The notes under the pieces were generated by a model. The model saw only the letters and a list, made by a program, of their open reading frames with translations. It did not search any database and was not told where the DNA came from. A DNA stretch of 64,000 bases from Allolobophora icterica. Lineage: Eukaryota > Annelida > Clitellata > Crassiclitellata > Lumbricidae. The position numbers were made by a program, and so were the translations under genes. Positions 33,120 to 58,937 of this stretch are shown here, piece by piece. The stretch lies in contig OY744616.1 of assembly GCA_963556255.1 (NCBI GenBank), positions 14,727,272-14,791,271 on the forward strand, read 5' to 3'. Numbering within the stretch: position 1 is the stretch's first letter; each line of letters opens with the position of its first letter.

Positions 33120-34990
33120 GGTGGTGAAGGATCTCACCCGATCAATTCATTGAAAAATGAGCAAGGTCGAAGCCATATACGCCTATACGGTCGCTATAGA
33201 AAATCGCGTACATTTACGTTTGGCTCCGTTGTAGCTGAATATTTGGTTTTGTTCTTTTGGTCTTTCATTGAATTTTGTATTAATCTCAAGACTCAAGGGC
33301 TATTCGTCGTACAGCGCTGTCAAGTTGCCATCTTACTGTTAATAGGTAACCCTAATTAAGCAGGACTTAGTTCCTCTGGGGTATACCTTTCGCATCCCGG
33401 ACAACTGTACTATGCTTGTAATATGTGTCATTCTTGATTTGTGATCAATAAATGATGTGATGAGAAAATACCTTCTGCACCAGCTGTGACGGCCTCAATT
33501 AATCTGACAAATAAAACTTGATTTTACCATGAACTTTAATATTTGACTAATAGACATGCAGCAACAATGGTAAAATGTTTGCGACGAAACTTTATTTCTG
33601 CACTCTGTTAAACTAAAATGCAATAAAACACTGTGAATATAACATTAACGTCAGGAAGTCCCTCCTCAAACATCATCTGTGTCCGGCTCAATTTAATTGC
33701 TGCCTTTAAGAGCTTCAGAAGAGATCACTTGCAAACTTCGAGACAACAAAAACTACGAAAACGCCTGCAGACAGGGGAGGGAGGAGAGGCAGTTTATGCC
33801 CAATGCAGACATTGCCTCATTAACTTTGCGCATAGTTATTTTAGTACATCTCTAAACATCAACTTCAATCAGCCAGTCTGCAATGCGTTGTTTCTACTGA
33901 AAACTCCATTTACTGGATGCGGCAGGAATCAAAGTACCGCAACCCATGGCACAGTTAACCATTTTGCAAGGTCCAACAAATGGTTTAATATAGGCCTTAG
34001 CACTCCTCCCTTTGATTGGGTAGATTCGTTTGCAAAGGACAGATGGGGGAGGGTAATGTCGAATAAGGACAAGGGAAGGGGTAAAAATTAGGTACTTTTT
34101 GCCGACGTTCTTTATGGCTGACCCCCAATAAAGTTCACAGAGGCTGGTATATTCAAAACTCAGCCAATTAGGGCATACTGATAAAAAATTCTTTCTGATG
34201 CAAACACACTTTCCCTATTTTGACTGTCAGGCGGCATACGCACTAGAACTGCGTCACAGTGCTAGTTTTGGCATCCAAACAATGTGTTGATTTACAGAGT
34301 TCTGTTAATACTGTGACTGTCGTGTTCTAAAGCTGCATTAAATTTTTGATCCATGTCCTAAACCGCATTTACATCAGAATTCACTCTGCGCAATAAGCAC
34401 AAAAGTCTGATTTTAGACACTGTGATTGGCCAGAGTATAACGTTTTATAAACTGTATGCATTAACAAGGTTCCAGCGTACTTCCATCAAATCCCACATCT
34501 TTTCTCATGCCATGACAACAATGATAAACAAAGCCTTCAATGAGGTCCTGCACCACCAGTGGATCAATAATGCCTATCTCCAATTACAGAACTTTAAGAA
34601 GCAGGGCCATCAAAATAAGCAATCTCCGTGCGTTATGACAGAAAAATCAATAATTCCAGACCAGAGTGTCAAGAACGATTTCCTGATGTAAAAAACCTCG
34701 TGCTGCTTTACAGAACTGCCATACCAACACAAAGACAAAGCCATGAAAGCACGGCTAATGAACCGAGATGAGCCGGTGCAGCCACGTCTAACATCTATGG
34801 ACGCACACAAGACAACACCATTCTCAAAAGCCACACAGGAAATTTATTTAAATAACTTAACATGACTATTTGCATATCAATAGGAGCATAACATAGGGTG
34901 TTGTCAGTGTTAATGGTTGAACCCTTTAAAAAAGCTATACAGAATACGGAGTCACCACAATAATGTCAGAATCATATGTGCAAATTTATA
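33120..34990. other. unannotated sequence, several unassigned open frames
   Basis: The longest frame is 33,633-34,091 plus (152 codons). Its product is basic, has no motif I recognise and no obvious splice context. I see no convincing exon. AATAAA at 33,447 on the plus strand could end an unrecognised transcript or a LINE. Confidence 0.35.
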
Positions 34991-35010
34991 TAGCACCTCT
35001 ACCAGCAAAC

Positions 35011-35489
35011 TAGGGGTCCACCGGAAAGACATTTTCCACCGAGTACCGAATCGGAGTATTTGGATGTACTATTTGCCAGATCTGGAAACGAACCGGGTAC
35101 CACACTTGTTCCATATACGAAGCTTCACATTTTCATGTAATAAAAAATTATCGAAATAAATTTGTGTACTTGTAATAAGTGACTGATACATTTTGAATTT
35201 TAGTCATTTCTGTGCAGTTGTGAAGTTTTCTAAAATTGCATTAAATTCAATAAATTGACATAATTTCAAGAAAGTGGAATTGAATTCAATGGATGTGCAA
35301 GTGTTTTAAGGCTGAACATTTATAATTTTATATACGTAAGTTTATTGAATAAGTTTTTAAAGAAAATTTTTTTTTAAAGAAACTTTTTTTGCAACTATTT
35401 GCATCTACAGTATTTGCCTAGGCGAATAGTTCCGGAAACGGGATTTCCGGCCGAGGCAAATGTCCGAGGCGATTTCCGGTGGACCCCTA
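35011..35489. mobile_element. hAT-type MITE, TIR TAGGGGTCCACCGG
   Basis: Left end TAGGGGTCCACCGGAAA and right end TTTCCGGTGGACCCCTA are perfect inverted repeats of 17 bp. Perfect 8-bp duplication CAGCAAAC (35,003-35,010; 35,490-35,497). The interior is AT-rich with no transposase. Confidence 0.9.
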
Positions 35490-35917
35490 CAGCAAACTCC
35501 TCCGAGGAGCTCCAAACTGACAATGCAAGACCACAATCACATGGAAAGGTCTGTGACCGCTGGTGAAATATCAGCAATACAGGCAAAGAAAGTACTAGAT
35601 CATATTGCAAGCAGCCTGTTCCCTAATGAGGGACTGACCACACGCTCACCTTCAGCTGCACATCATATAGGCATACTGTGTTCAATCAATTTCAATCAAT
35701 CAAGAAGAAAGTACAGTGCAACCTTGTTACAGCACCAAACCCCAAACAATGACCAGTTTACAACAAAGTCTGTATTTTATGTACACTTATTATTTACATC
35801 AGGAACCCAAACAAATCTCTACTTTTATTGGATCTGTGCTGCAACAGAGCTATACCATAACCGGATTTCAGTGTACCAAGGACGTGAAGGCTTCAAGTCT
35901 GCACGTATGTAAGTTTC

Positions 35918-36255
35918 CATGGGCGGCGATCATGGGGGGGACACGCCATACATTTGCCCCCCCCCAAATTTTGAAGAAACATGAAAAAAGGCAAACAAAT
36001 GTAATTGGGCGTGAGGGTTTTAACTGCCTTTTTGACCAGATGAGGTAAAAACTCTTTTTGAGTAGAAGTGTCCCCCGAAAATTCTCAAATTTTTCGGAGA
36101 TGAATTTATAAAAAAAGGTCATGAAATTTTTGGGGAGATGAATTCCTAAAAAAGTTTTTGGGTGTGAATTCCCAAAAAAAGGTAATCAACCAGACCATGG
36201 TCGACTTTGTCCCAGTACTTGTCCCTCCACCTGTGAAACAAGATCGCCACCACTG
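35918..36255. mobile_element. hAT-type MITE, TIR CATGGGCGGCGATC
   Basis: Ends CATGGGCGGCGATC and GATCGCCACCACTG are imperfect inverted repeats. Perfect 8-bp duplication TAAGTTTC (35,910-35,917; 36,256-36,263). Fragments of the same family lie at about 54,540-54,761 and 63,600-63,742. Confidence 0.88.
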
Positions 36256-36263
36256 TAAGTTTC

Positions 36264-37150
36264 TATGTATACCACGCCCGTTAAGAGCCACACAAATAAG
36301 TATGTATCCATGTCACAATATGTAACAGTATTTCAGTGTACCAAGGACGTCATGCATATGCATATGAACTGTAAGTAGGTATCTGAATATTTATATAGCC
36401 CCTTTCCAGAACTCTAAAAGGCATTGACAACATAGCTGTGCCACGGGTATTTAGACATCAAAGTGCATCATACGATTTCTGATTTCTTCGGCTCGCTACA
36501 GTGCTATATAAAATGTCTAATTATTCATATCATTAGGTCTGACTCATCATAAGGTTGGCTTGTTAACAGATCTCTCAACATCACAGTTATCAGTTCACAA
36601 GAATCCGATAGTGATAAAACATCCACGTAATGATTTACAATTGACCTAAACACGTGAGGCAAAAGGCAAATGAAACAGTCAATAGTAAAACATAACAGTA
36701 CGGAAAACAGAAATGCCTTACGGCAAAGAACTATCATGAGTCTTCACAGGTATTTTTAGTTAAACTGTCGTCATTTCCCTGATGTCTTTCTAGTCAGTGA
36801 CTCGATAAAACGCAAGATACGGTTCATGTAGATGGGATACTGTTCGTGTAGGTGGACACTGTCCATGTAGGTGGACACTGTCCACAGAGGTGGGCTACTG
36901 TCCACACTGACTTGCCAAAAGATGGCTTTCAAACGCTGAGACTGTCTTTTTACAGTAGCTGAATAAAACAAACACAGCAACAGCAAATTAACATCATTCA
37001 AGCTTTTACTACAACATACCAATAAAAATGCCTCCCAGTTTCATTAGGAACTGCGACCCTTAAGAATATATTTGAATTTTTTAACACATTTGGATTCCAT
37101 CTGATTTAGAAGTTTTACTCAGTCCACAGCACTGTGTTTATTTAATCCGC
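36264..37150. other. unannotated region 3' of PLK4
   Basis: Contains a degenerate 19-bp tandem repeat (CCACCTACATGGACAGTGT on the minus strand) at about 36,825-36,905. A minus-strand frame there follows a strong polypyrimidine-AG acceptor (near 36,960) but has no recognisable PLK4 domain. AATAAA on the minus strand at about 37,138 could serve as a poly(A) signal. Confidence 0.35.
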
Positions 37151-37155
37151 TATAA

Positions 37156-37401
37156 CAGCAGTTTTCAAACGGTGGTACGCGTACCGTTGTGTTTGTTTTA
37201 TTCACCAGGTGTCGCTAAGTGGTACACAAAAACTTCAAAAAGATAACATTCCTAAAAATATATATTAATTTTTAAATTTGTCTACCTATGGTCCTATGCT
37301 AATTGCAAGGTGACTTCGCACTCACCTGCTGTTTTGATCTGACCTTTGCTGGTTATTTTTTTACCTGGTGGTACAATAAAAATAAAGTTTGAAAACCACT
37401 G
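37156..37401. mobile_element. old hAT-type MITE, TIR CAGTGGTTTTCAAAC
   Basis: Starts CAGCAGTTTTCAAACGGTGG and ends AAAGTTTGAAAACCACTG. CAGNGGTTCTCAAAC is a classic hAT end. Flanks CGCTATAA and TGTTATAA match at 6 of 8 positions, so it is older than the others. Confidence 0.75.
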
Positions 37402-37633
37402 TGTTATAACATATTTTTCCCACCTCAACTCAGAGACAACCAAGGTGCTTCCAATTTTATGCATCGTGAAGAGGGTAAGTGGACAGTCTGAAAAGGTTCA
37501 AACAGCTACAAAACTTGTGAATTGCTACAGAAGATCACCAGACTAGCAAACTATCAACAAAATGGGAATTCTGATTTTCTAAGACACCACTTACTGACTT
37601 CAACTTCAAAGCTCTGCCTGCTGACCCATGGGA

Positions 37634-52259
<14,626 letters not shown>

Positions 52260-52441
52260 CTAAAATAAAAAACAAAATATCTGATGATATCAAATTTCAC
52301 TGAGCACATAACAAGGAAGTTTACTGAGCACAAACATTTACCTCCAACAGAATGCCTCTTTAAGAGAAATTCAATGCTTAAAAACACACAGTTGCAAAGA
52401 CTCTTTAAAGCCCATATCTTTATAGAGACAAGGGCTTAAGC

Positions 52442-52765
52442 CAGTGGTGCACAATGTCCAGTCCGCAGGCCACATCCGGCCCGCGATGCCCAACAGGAAA
52501 AGCGACTATTTAAAACCCAGCACTGACATCAAGTCTACAGTGACTTGTGCACTGTGGTCATTGGAAAAAACTATCAGTATTACTATGAGTCCCCTTTCTC
52601 TATAACTCCTAAAGTTATGTTTACTTTTACATATGTTTTACTGCACGTCATCTTAAAACATTTTTGCATGCATTCATCTGAACTAAGCCACACATGTTTC
52701 GCTTATAATTGAGGGTTTAAGAAATCATTTAGTGGCCCTTGACCGTAAAGGGTTGTGCACCACTG
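52442..52765. mobile_element. hAT-type MITE, TIR CAGTGGTGCACAA
   Basis: Starts CAGTGGTGCACAATGTCCAG and ends GGGTTGTGCACCACTG. Perfect 8-bp duplication GCTTAAGC (52,434-52,441; 52,766-52,773). Carries the GCAGGCCACATCCGGCCCGC motif seen near the ends of many hAT elements. Confidence 0.93.
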
Positions 52766-52779
52766 GCTTAAGCCATACG

Positions 52780-53265
52780 ACCCAATTGCAATAGTACTTT
52801 CAAGCAAAATGATACAAATCTAAACACCCTAACATTTCTCCTCGACAACTGCATCAATTAACAGAGCTACAACTGCACAGAATTTACAACTGCATAATTA
52901 AATAGGGCCTAAACTAAGTGACTGATTAAAATGGAAGTAATTAATTCACACCTATTGCTTACAAAAAGCTGGTGCCAGGAACCGATGATGATAACCTGCT
53001 ACCTCCCAGAATAAATTACATTAAATACAATATAAGCATGCTGTACACAAGTATAAAGCTCTAATATCAATCAATGCTGTCAAGCTATTGTCCATTATCA
53101 TTATCAACAAAGTTGTATGAGAATATCAAAAGGTTTCACGCAACAATTAGCTTTTATTATGCGTCAATGATGTTATTGACATTACAATCAACATTCTGGC
53201 CTTGAAACATATAGCACCCAAAACCAACAAAGTATTCTGCATGAGAGATGATCATGTTGTCAAAA
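52780..53265. other. unannotated AT-rich sequence
   Basis: No exon was recognised, though the first coding exon of PLK4 should lie somewhere above 52,260. Confidence 0.4.
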
Positions 53266-53267
53266 AC

Positions 53268-53830
53268 AGCTGGTCCCTACACAGTACCCATCTCGGGGTA
53301 GGCTCGAACCCTACTCTTCAGCATGGTAATCCTGGGTTTTAGCGTCGGAAATTATTTCATTGAAAAGTTCTAATACAATAATACAATAAATAATCATCGT
53401 TCATCCAACTTATAGTTTCAGTTATATTTTAATCGATTATCCAGCTTCTAGTTTCGTGAACATTTTCATCAATCTTCCAACTTCTAGTTCGAATTTTACT
53501 ATGAAATGTTTTCATCGCTCATACACGGGAATAATATCGGCACTAAAACGATATATTTTCGTCGTTATTCCAACTTCTAGTTTGACTTTTATTATGTAAT
53601 ATTTTCATCGCTCATCCGGCTTCTAGTTTCATTGATATTTTCATCAATCTTCCAACTTCTTGTTTGAGTTTAACTGTGAAATGTTTTCATCGCTCATGCA
53701 ATGTAAATAATTTCCGACGCTAAAACCCAGGATTACCTTCAGCATTATGAAGCAAGCACTCTAACCAATTGGCTACTGTCTCCCACAGAATTATACATCC
53801 TGTTACACTGCCTGACACTGATTCATGTAG
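53268..53830 (-). mobile_element. tRNA-type SINE split by a MITE
   Basis: The two parts, 53,268-53,324 (containing GTAGGCTCGAACCCTACTC, an inverted B-box) and 53,738-53,830 (AAGCACTCTAACCAATTGGC, an inverted A-box), restore one SINE of the 48,830 type if the element 53,325-53,737 and one copy of TTCAGCAT are removed. Confidence 0.85.
53325..53737. mobile_element. MITE, TIR GGTAATCCTGGGTTTTAGCG (copy 1)
   Basis: Starts GGTAATCCTGGGTTTTAGCG and ends CGCTAAAACCCAGGATTACC. Perfect 8-bp duplication TTCAGCAT (53,317-53,324; 53,738-53,745). The interior consists of repeated units built on CATCCAACTTCTAGTTTCA. The second copy is at 60,676-61,105. Confidence 0.95.
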
Positions 53831-54535
53831 GTCAAATTGGGCGGCTTAATCACACCTAATCAATATTTAAAAAATCAGGATTTCGAGGTTTAACTTCGCT
53901 TATTTACTCCAATCTAGTCTCATAATGCACAAGGCATCAGTTGATGGTCGCTTCAAGTGAGATCGTAGTTAATAATCATAATAGGTCAGCGAATCCAGAA
54001 ATCAGGCTAAGGTGGGCAAGCAAGTTGGAACACGGAAGTCTCAAGTTTAGACAGAATGCGCACACAGAACTGAATTGTGAGTTGCAAAGTTTTGGACCAA
54101 TTAAATACTACAAATATTGAATCCTATTCCTGTAATTCCACTAAGAGTTTGATTTGAGGTTGAAAGGTAACATTTACACAAGCAAGCAGTTTCGGAACTA
54201 CAGTGTTTTTGTTTCTGTAGCCAAGTCCACCCCATACATCTCCGGTTATACTTGACACAACACGATAGTACAAATATATGAAACCTGAATATTATCTTCC
54301 ATTTATCCAGTACGTGTAATAATAAATCCAAGCGCGACAAAATTACGACGACAAAAATATCCAAACTTAAACCGATTTTTGGCGATTCCGATATAATTTT
54401 CAAATTTAGAGGCATAACGCGAGAACGATGCAAATATCTGAAAACGAGGCGCGGTCTGAACTAAAACCCAGACGGATTGGTAAGTAAGCAAACTGAGTAT
54501 GCAAACTGAGGCGGCGACCTTGTTTGACAGGTGAG
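53831..54535. other. unannotated sequence
   Basis: Nothing assigned. The frame at 54,101-54,433 on the minus strand has no recognised motif. Confidence 0.35.
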
Positions 54536-54539
54536 GGAG

Positions 54540-54761
54540 ACATTTTTGAACTGATCTGGTCAAAAAAGAGTTTTGAACTGATCTGGTAAAAAAAAGAGGT
54601 AACAAAAATTTATCGCCGCGAACTGATCTGGTCAAAAAAGGTAAAAAATGTTCGCACTCACGGGAACAAATTTGATGACCTTCTTTGGGTGTTTCTTCAA
54701 AATGTGGGGAGGCCCGATGCATGGCGTGTCCCCCTCGACCCCCCCATGATCGCCGCCCATG
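54540..54761. mobile_element. fragment of CATGGGCGGCGATC-family MITE
   Basis: Repeated GAACTGATCTGGTCAAAAAA segments, then TTTCTTCAAAATGTGGGGAGG and the terminal CATGATCGCCGCCCATG. The right end matches the 35,918 family; the left end was not located. Confidence 0.7.
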
Positions 54762-54809
54762 CTCCACCATCATTACCATTCGACCTCCATCATCAGCTTC
54801 AGGCTCCTC

Positions 54810-55118
54810 TATCACCAACAGGCTTTCCAGTTTCCACTTAAAACTAAAATCTCACCTTTTCAAGAATTCCTACCCTAAGTCATCTGATCCTTCGTCTTCT
54901 AATTCTTCCCGACCTAAACGACACCCGCCTCAGTTAGCAGCTGCTCTACCTCCTCTCTTGATCTGGACCCCGTGGAAGCTCGACTCGGACATCTTTTCAC
55001 TACCCTTTGGAAAAACCTATGGCTTGTCGCAGCGCTCGTGATTAAGCTGGTGCCCTGCCTCTGGCTTTCGAGTGGCGCCTTAGAAATTTGAAGTTTATTA
55101 TTACGATTACGATGGAAA
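54810..55118 (+). mobile_element. LINE 3' end, (GATTAC)n-tail family, plus strand
   Basis: Encodes FHLKLKSHLFKNSYPKSSDP, aligning with FHKKLKTLLFHKSYPDSSSP of the 28,725 LINE. It is followed by GTGATTAAGCTGGTGCCCTG, the GCGCCTTAGAAATTTG motif and TTACGATTACGATGG. Confidence 0.85.
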
Positions 55119-55194
55119 CTCATCGGTTCGATAAAACATGGGATAGATGACTGGTTCTTTGGAGATGATCTAACTTCTGTCAGCATGCCCATCT

Positions 55195-55915
55195 AAAATT
55201 TAGGTTGGCTCTTGCGCTTGGGCTAGCCCATATCAGGCCCATCTAGGAGTGAGGTGGAGCCCATTATCCGAATAAAATTCACGTTGGCGAATGGGCTCAT
55301 GGGCTTAGGCTGCCCACATTGACTTGAGGTCAGAAGCCCATTAACCGATAGTTGCGCGCATTATCCGACTTTTGGGTGGGCGAAAAGGGCTTTGGGGTTG
55401 GGTTGCCCACAACGAGCCCACTTGGGCCTAATGTCAGAAGAACATTAATCGACATTTGCGATACCCGACTTACAGATGGGATATACGTGGGCTCATGGGC
55501 CTAGGCTGCCCATATCGAGCCCACTTAAGTTTGATGTCAGACACCCATTAACCGAAATTTGTAAACCCCGATTTTTGTATGGGCGACAAGTGGGCTCATG
55601 GGCTTGGGCTGTCCACGTCGAATCCATTTCGGCTTGATGTCAGACGCCCATTAACCAACAAATTGCGGCATCCGATTTTTCGATAAGCGATAAGTGGGTT
55701 TGTGTCCTTTGGTTGCCCACGTTGATCCCATCTTGGCTTAATGTCACAAGCCCATTAGGCCCTAACCGACATATGCAAAACCCCACCTTGGATGGGCGAC
55801 ATGTGGGTTCATGAGCTTGGTCTGTCCACGTCGAATCCATTTCGGCTTGATGTCAGACGCCCATTAATCAACACTTGTAATCTCCGATTTCTGGATGGGC
55901 GCCATTAGCCATTAG
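55195..55915. repeat. ~103-bp degenerate tandem repeat (minisatellite)
   Basis: The word ATGTCAGA and its variants recurs at about 55,328, 55,431, 55,534, 55,637, 55,741 and 55,850, spaced 103-109 bp. The unit also contains GGGCTCATGGGCTTGGGCTG, CCCAC(G/A)T(C/T)GA and GCCCATTAACCGA. At least six diverged units. Confidence 0.9.
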
Positions 55916-56085
55916 CCTACTCTTAGGTCCTATCTCTTTTCGGGTGTTCACACTCCAGCGGACTACAAAGGCTTAAGTTAGACCCTGTTCATATTTGCAA
56001 AGCTAGTAATTCCACGTGGTAATTTCATATTGGCGTGTCCGAGGCAAAGGATCTCGAATTAGATTCAACGCTGTACACACTAGAC

Positions 56086-56419
56086 CAGAGATGGCGAACC
56101 CATGGCACGCGTGCCCAAAGTGGCACGCGTACAAATTTGTTGGGCACGCGAAATTCAGTGACTCCCATAATTTCAAACTTAGAAATACAAATTCCTGTAG
56201 GAATCCACATATTATTTCTCAAAGGACTTTATTTTAACACCATTCAAAAACGATCTTTGATATAACGTCTTTAATTCATTTTTTACGCTTTGTTTACTAA
56301 AACCTATGTGAGAAAAATAATTATACACTGTGCAATATTCGGAAGGGCACGCGACAGTATTTTTAAAAATTATTTAACGGCATTTTGGCACGCACTTTAA
56401 AAAAGGTTCGCCACCCCTG
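56086..56419. mobile_element. hAT-type MITE, TIR CAGAGATGGCGAACC
   Basis: Starts CAGAGATGGCGAACCCATGG and ends AAAGGTTCGCCACCCCTG. Perfect 8-bp duplication CACTAGAC (56,078-56,085; 56,420-56,427). The GGCACGCG motif recurs throughout, as in related hAT families. Confidence 0.93.
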
Positions 56420-56434
56420 CACTAGACAGTATGC

Positions 56435-56860
56435 TGTTGGACTATTTAATTGGTGTCTAATGCACAGGCTCCCTGAAATAACCACGTACCAAATTTAGAT
56501 GCGGATGTTCGCAATCGCATAACCTCCCCATTCCGAATCTTGGTGACCTCTCGTCCCCTTTTCGAATCTCGCTTTTGGGTGACCCCGTGTAACTCCACGC
56601 TCAACGTTGTCCATACCATTCTAGTTACAGGAGGCAGGTCAAAATATCATAACTGAACAGTAAAGCGGCCATATCAACATCAATGGTGGCAGAATATCTG
56701 GTATAGTGTATGCCTTACCCCCAGACATTGATGAAATATGACTACACGAGAATTAAACATGTTTATAACATTTAAACTGGTGTAAATTAAGCAAACGAAA
56801 CTATAAACTTGCAAACTAATCAGATTTCTGAGTTCTAGGAAATTAACTAAACCCAGACAT
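56435..56860. other. unannotated sequence
   Basis: No gene or repeat recognised. Confidence 0.4.
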
Positions 56861-57720
56861 TTAAAATATTTCAAGAAATACATGTCTGTGGAGATTCACA
56901 GTAGTGATGACAAAATAAAGACAATGTTTGATGATAGCATAATAATAATGTTCCATAAAATCCTTCTCAATTTCAAACATTTTGTCACACATTCCACATC
57001 CACATGGTCTAAAAAAAGTTAAAGGAGTACTAATATCAGACATTACTCTAGAATAGCTCCAGAAAATCGTTTTCAACTGGACTAGTATGATTCGTCCTCT
57101 GCTTAGGAAGATCTTGCAAGATTTCTGTACTTGACACCTTTTTTTCATCAACACAGATCTCATAGTTAGTATATGTATTGAATCTCTTACATACAGTGCT
57201 TGCATTGCATATTTGTGCCATGTTCGGCACAACGATTTCACAAAATTCACTCGCATAATTTTTTTACCAGTATAAGATCTTGCATGGTAGCCGAGACACT
57301 CACTCCATACAATGCCACATCACATTATTTACACTTCTGTGGCTTTTACCAAGGGTATCTTCTTGACTGTATTCTGAGAGCGTCACTCAGTGTAAATGCT
57401 TTGTTACATGTTACATAAAGTGCATTTGAACAGTTTACTCCATTGTGGGTTCATCCATGCCGTTTCGGAGGACATGTCTGTATAAATGATTTTTGACATA
57501 CATTGCATATGTATATTTTTTCTCCAGTGTAGTTCTTACATGGCATTTGACTGTTTGCAAATTGTTTTTGACATGAACAGCATTGTCATCTAGGACATTC
57601 TTCTGTGCAAATTCCTTGTGACATAATTTGAACATGTATGGTTTTTCCATATGTAGTGTTGGTTCTTTTAAGGCATTCCAGATGAGTTTTCTCTGTAAAT
57701 ATCTTGTGAGATAAATTAGA
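56861..57720 (-). pseudogene. decayed C2H2 zinc-finger repeats downstream of the ZNF gene
   Basis: After the ZNF stop codon (57,723-57,725) the same frame stays open and shows eroded finger text: EKPYMFKLCHKEFAQKNVLD (first Cys changed to Phe), with lost His residues, down to 57,435. Further on, in another frame, CGMCDKMFEIEKDFMEH near 56,980 is one more finger-like unit. These look like former parts of the array that have lost zinc ligands. Confidence 0.7.
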
Positions 57721-57722
57721 TT

Positions 57723-58937
57723 TTATGGTTTTTTTCCAATGTGGGTTTTTTCATGGCGTTCCAGATGAGTTTTCTCTGCAAATACTTTGTGACATGAATT
57801 ACACTTGAATATTTTTTTTCCTCCTGTGTGGGTGCTTTTGTGGCCTACCATATGAGTCTTCTGTGCAAATTCTTTGTGACACGAATTGCACTTGAAGGGT
57901 TTTTCTCCAGTGTGGGTTCTTTTATGGCAATCCAGAGTACTCTTCTCTGCAAATGCTCTGTTACATAAATTGCACATGTATGGTTTTTCTCCAGTGTGGG
58001 TTTTTGTATGGTGGTCTAGAACACTCTTATGTGCAAAAGCTCTGTGACATAGATTGCACATGTATGGCTTTTCTCCAGTGTGGGTTTTTGTATGGAGGTA
58101 TAGGCCACTGTTCTGTGCAAATGCTTTGAGACAAGAATTGCACTTGAATGGCTTTTCTCCAGTGTGAGTTCTTCTGTGGCCTACAAGATGAGCCTTCTGT
58201 GCAAATTCTTTCTGACATAAATTGCACTTAAAGGGTTTTTCTCCAGTGTGGGTTCTTTTATGGCAATCCAGAGTACTCTTCTCTGCATATGCTCTGTCAC
58301 ATAAATTGCACATGTATGGTTTTTCTCCAGTGTGGGTTTTTGTATGGTGGTCTAGAACATTCTTCTGTGTAAATAATTTGTGACATAAATTGCACATGTA
58401 TGGTTTTTCTCCATTGTGGGTTTTTGTATGGTAGTCTAGAGCACTCTTACATGCAAAAGCTTTGTGACATAAACTGCACATACATGGCTTTTCTCCAGTG
58501 TGGGTTCTTTTATGATATTCAAAAGCAGACTTCCCTGCAAATGCTTTGTGACATAAATTGCACATGTATGGTTTTTCTCCAGTGTGGGTTTTTGTATGGT
58601 GGTCTAGAACACTCTTCTGTGTAAATGACATGTGACATAAATTGCACAAGTATGGTTTTTCTCCAGTGTGGGTTTCTGCATGCTGGTCTAGAGTACTCTT
58701 CCTTGCAAATGCTTTGTGACATAAAGTGCACATATATGGTTTTTCTCCCGAGTGCGTTTTTCTATGGTCTTCCAGAGTAGTACGCCATGCAAATGCTTTG
58801 TGACATAAATTACACTTGTATGGCTTTTCTCCAGTGTGGATTCTTTTATGGATTTTCAGACTGGATTTCCAAGTAAACGTTTTGTAACACAAATCACATA
58901 GGTATGTGTTTGGTTTGTTGTGGCTACTTGCTTGCAT
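57723..58937 (-). CDS. C2H2 zinc-finger protein, 14 tandem fingers
   Basis: A single-exon open frame of 404 codons, starting MQASSHNKPNTYLCDLC at 58,937, the first ATG after an in-frame stop (an upstream spliced exon is possible). It is almost entirely 14 Kruppel-type fingers (C-x2-C-x12-H-x3-H) joined by TGEKPY linkers. Variants are HNGEKP (linker 6-7), HSGEKP (linker 2-3) and HTGGKKIF (linker 13-14). All fingers keep C2H2 ligands by eye. There is no KRAB, SCAN, BTB or ZAD domain. Probably a nuclear DNA-binding protein; the target is unknown. Units such as CHKAFA...KSALDYHTKTH are very similar to one another, indicating recent internal duplication. The frame ends in HIGKKP at a TAA, with degenerate fingers beyond. 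Confidence 0.9.
   Translation of the reverse strand: MQASSHNKPNTYLCDLCYKTFTWKSSLKIHKRIHTGEKPYKCNLCHKAFAWRTTLEDHRKTHSGEKPYMCTLCHKAFARKSTLDQHAETHTGEKPYLCNLCHMSFTQKSVLDHHTKTHTGEKPYMCNLCHKAFAGKSAFEYHKRTHTGEKPCMCSLCHKAFACKSALDYHTKTHNGEKPYMCNLCHKLFTQKNVLDHHTKTHTGEKPYMCNLCDRAYAEKSTLDCHKRTHTGEKPFKCNLCQKEFAQKAHLVGHRRTHTGEKPFKCNSCLKAFAQNSGLYLHTKTHTGEKPYMCNLCHRAFAHKSVLDHHTKTHTGEKPYMCNLCNRAFAEKSTLDCHKRTHTGEKPFKCNSCHKEFAQKTHMVGHKSTHTGGKKIFKCNSCHKVFAEKTHLERHEKTHIGKKP

Noticed and set aside
33633..34091. 152-codon plus-strand frame as a host gene
   Set aside because: No recognisable domain, no splice or promoter context, composition like the surroundings. Left as unassigned.
36771..37022. Minus-strand frame after a strong acceptor as the last PLK4 exon
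   Set aside because: The phase can be made to fit, but most of it translates a degenerate 19-bp tandem repeat and it lacks polo-box features; only its tail (YPIYMNRILRFIESL) is vaguely similar to the end of a polo box.
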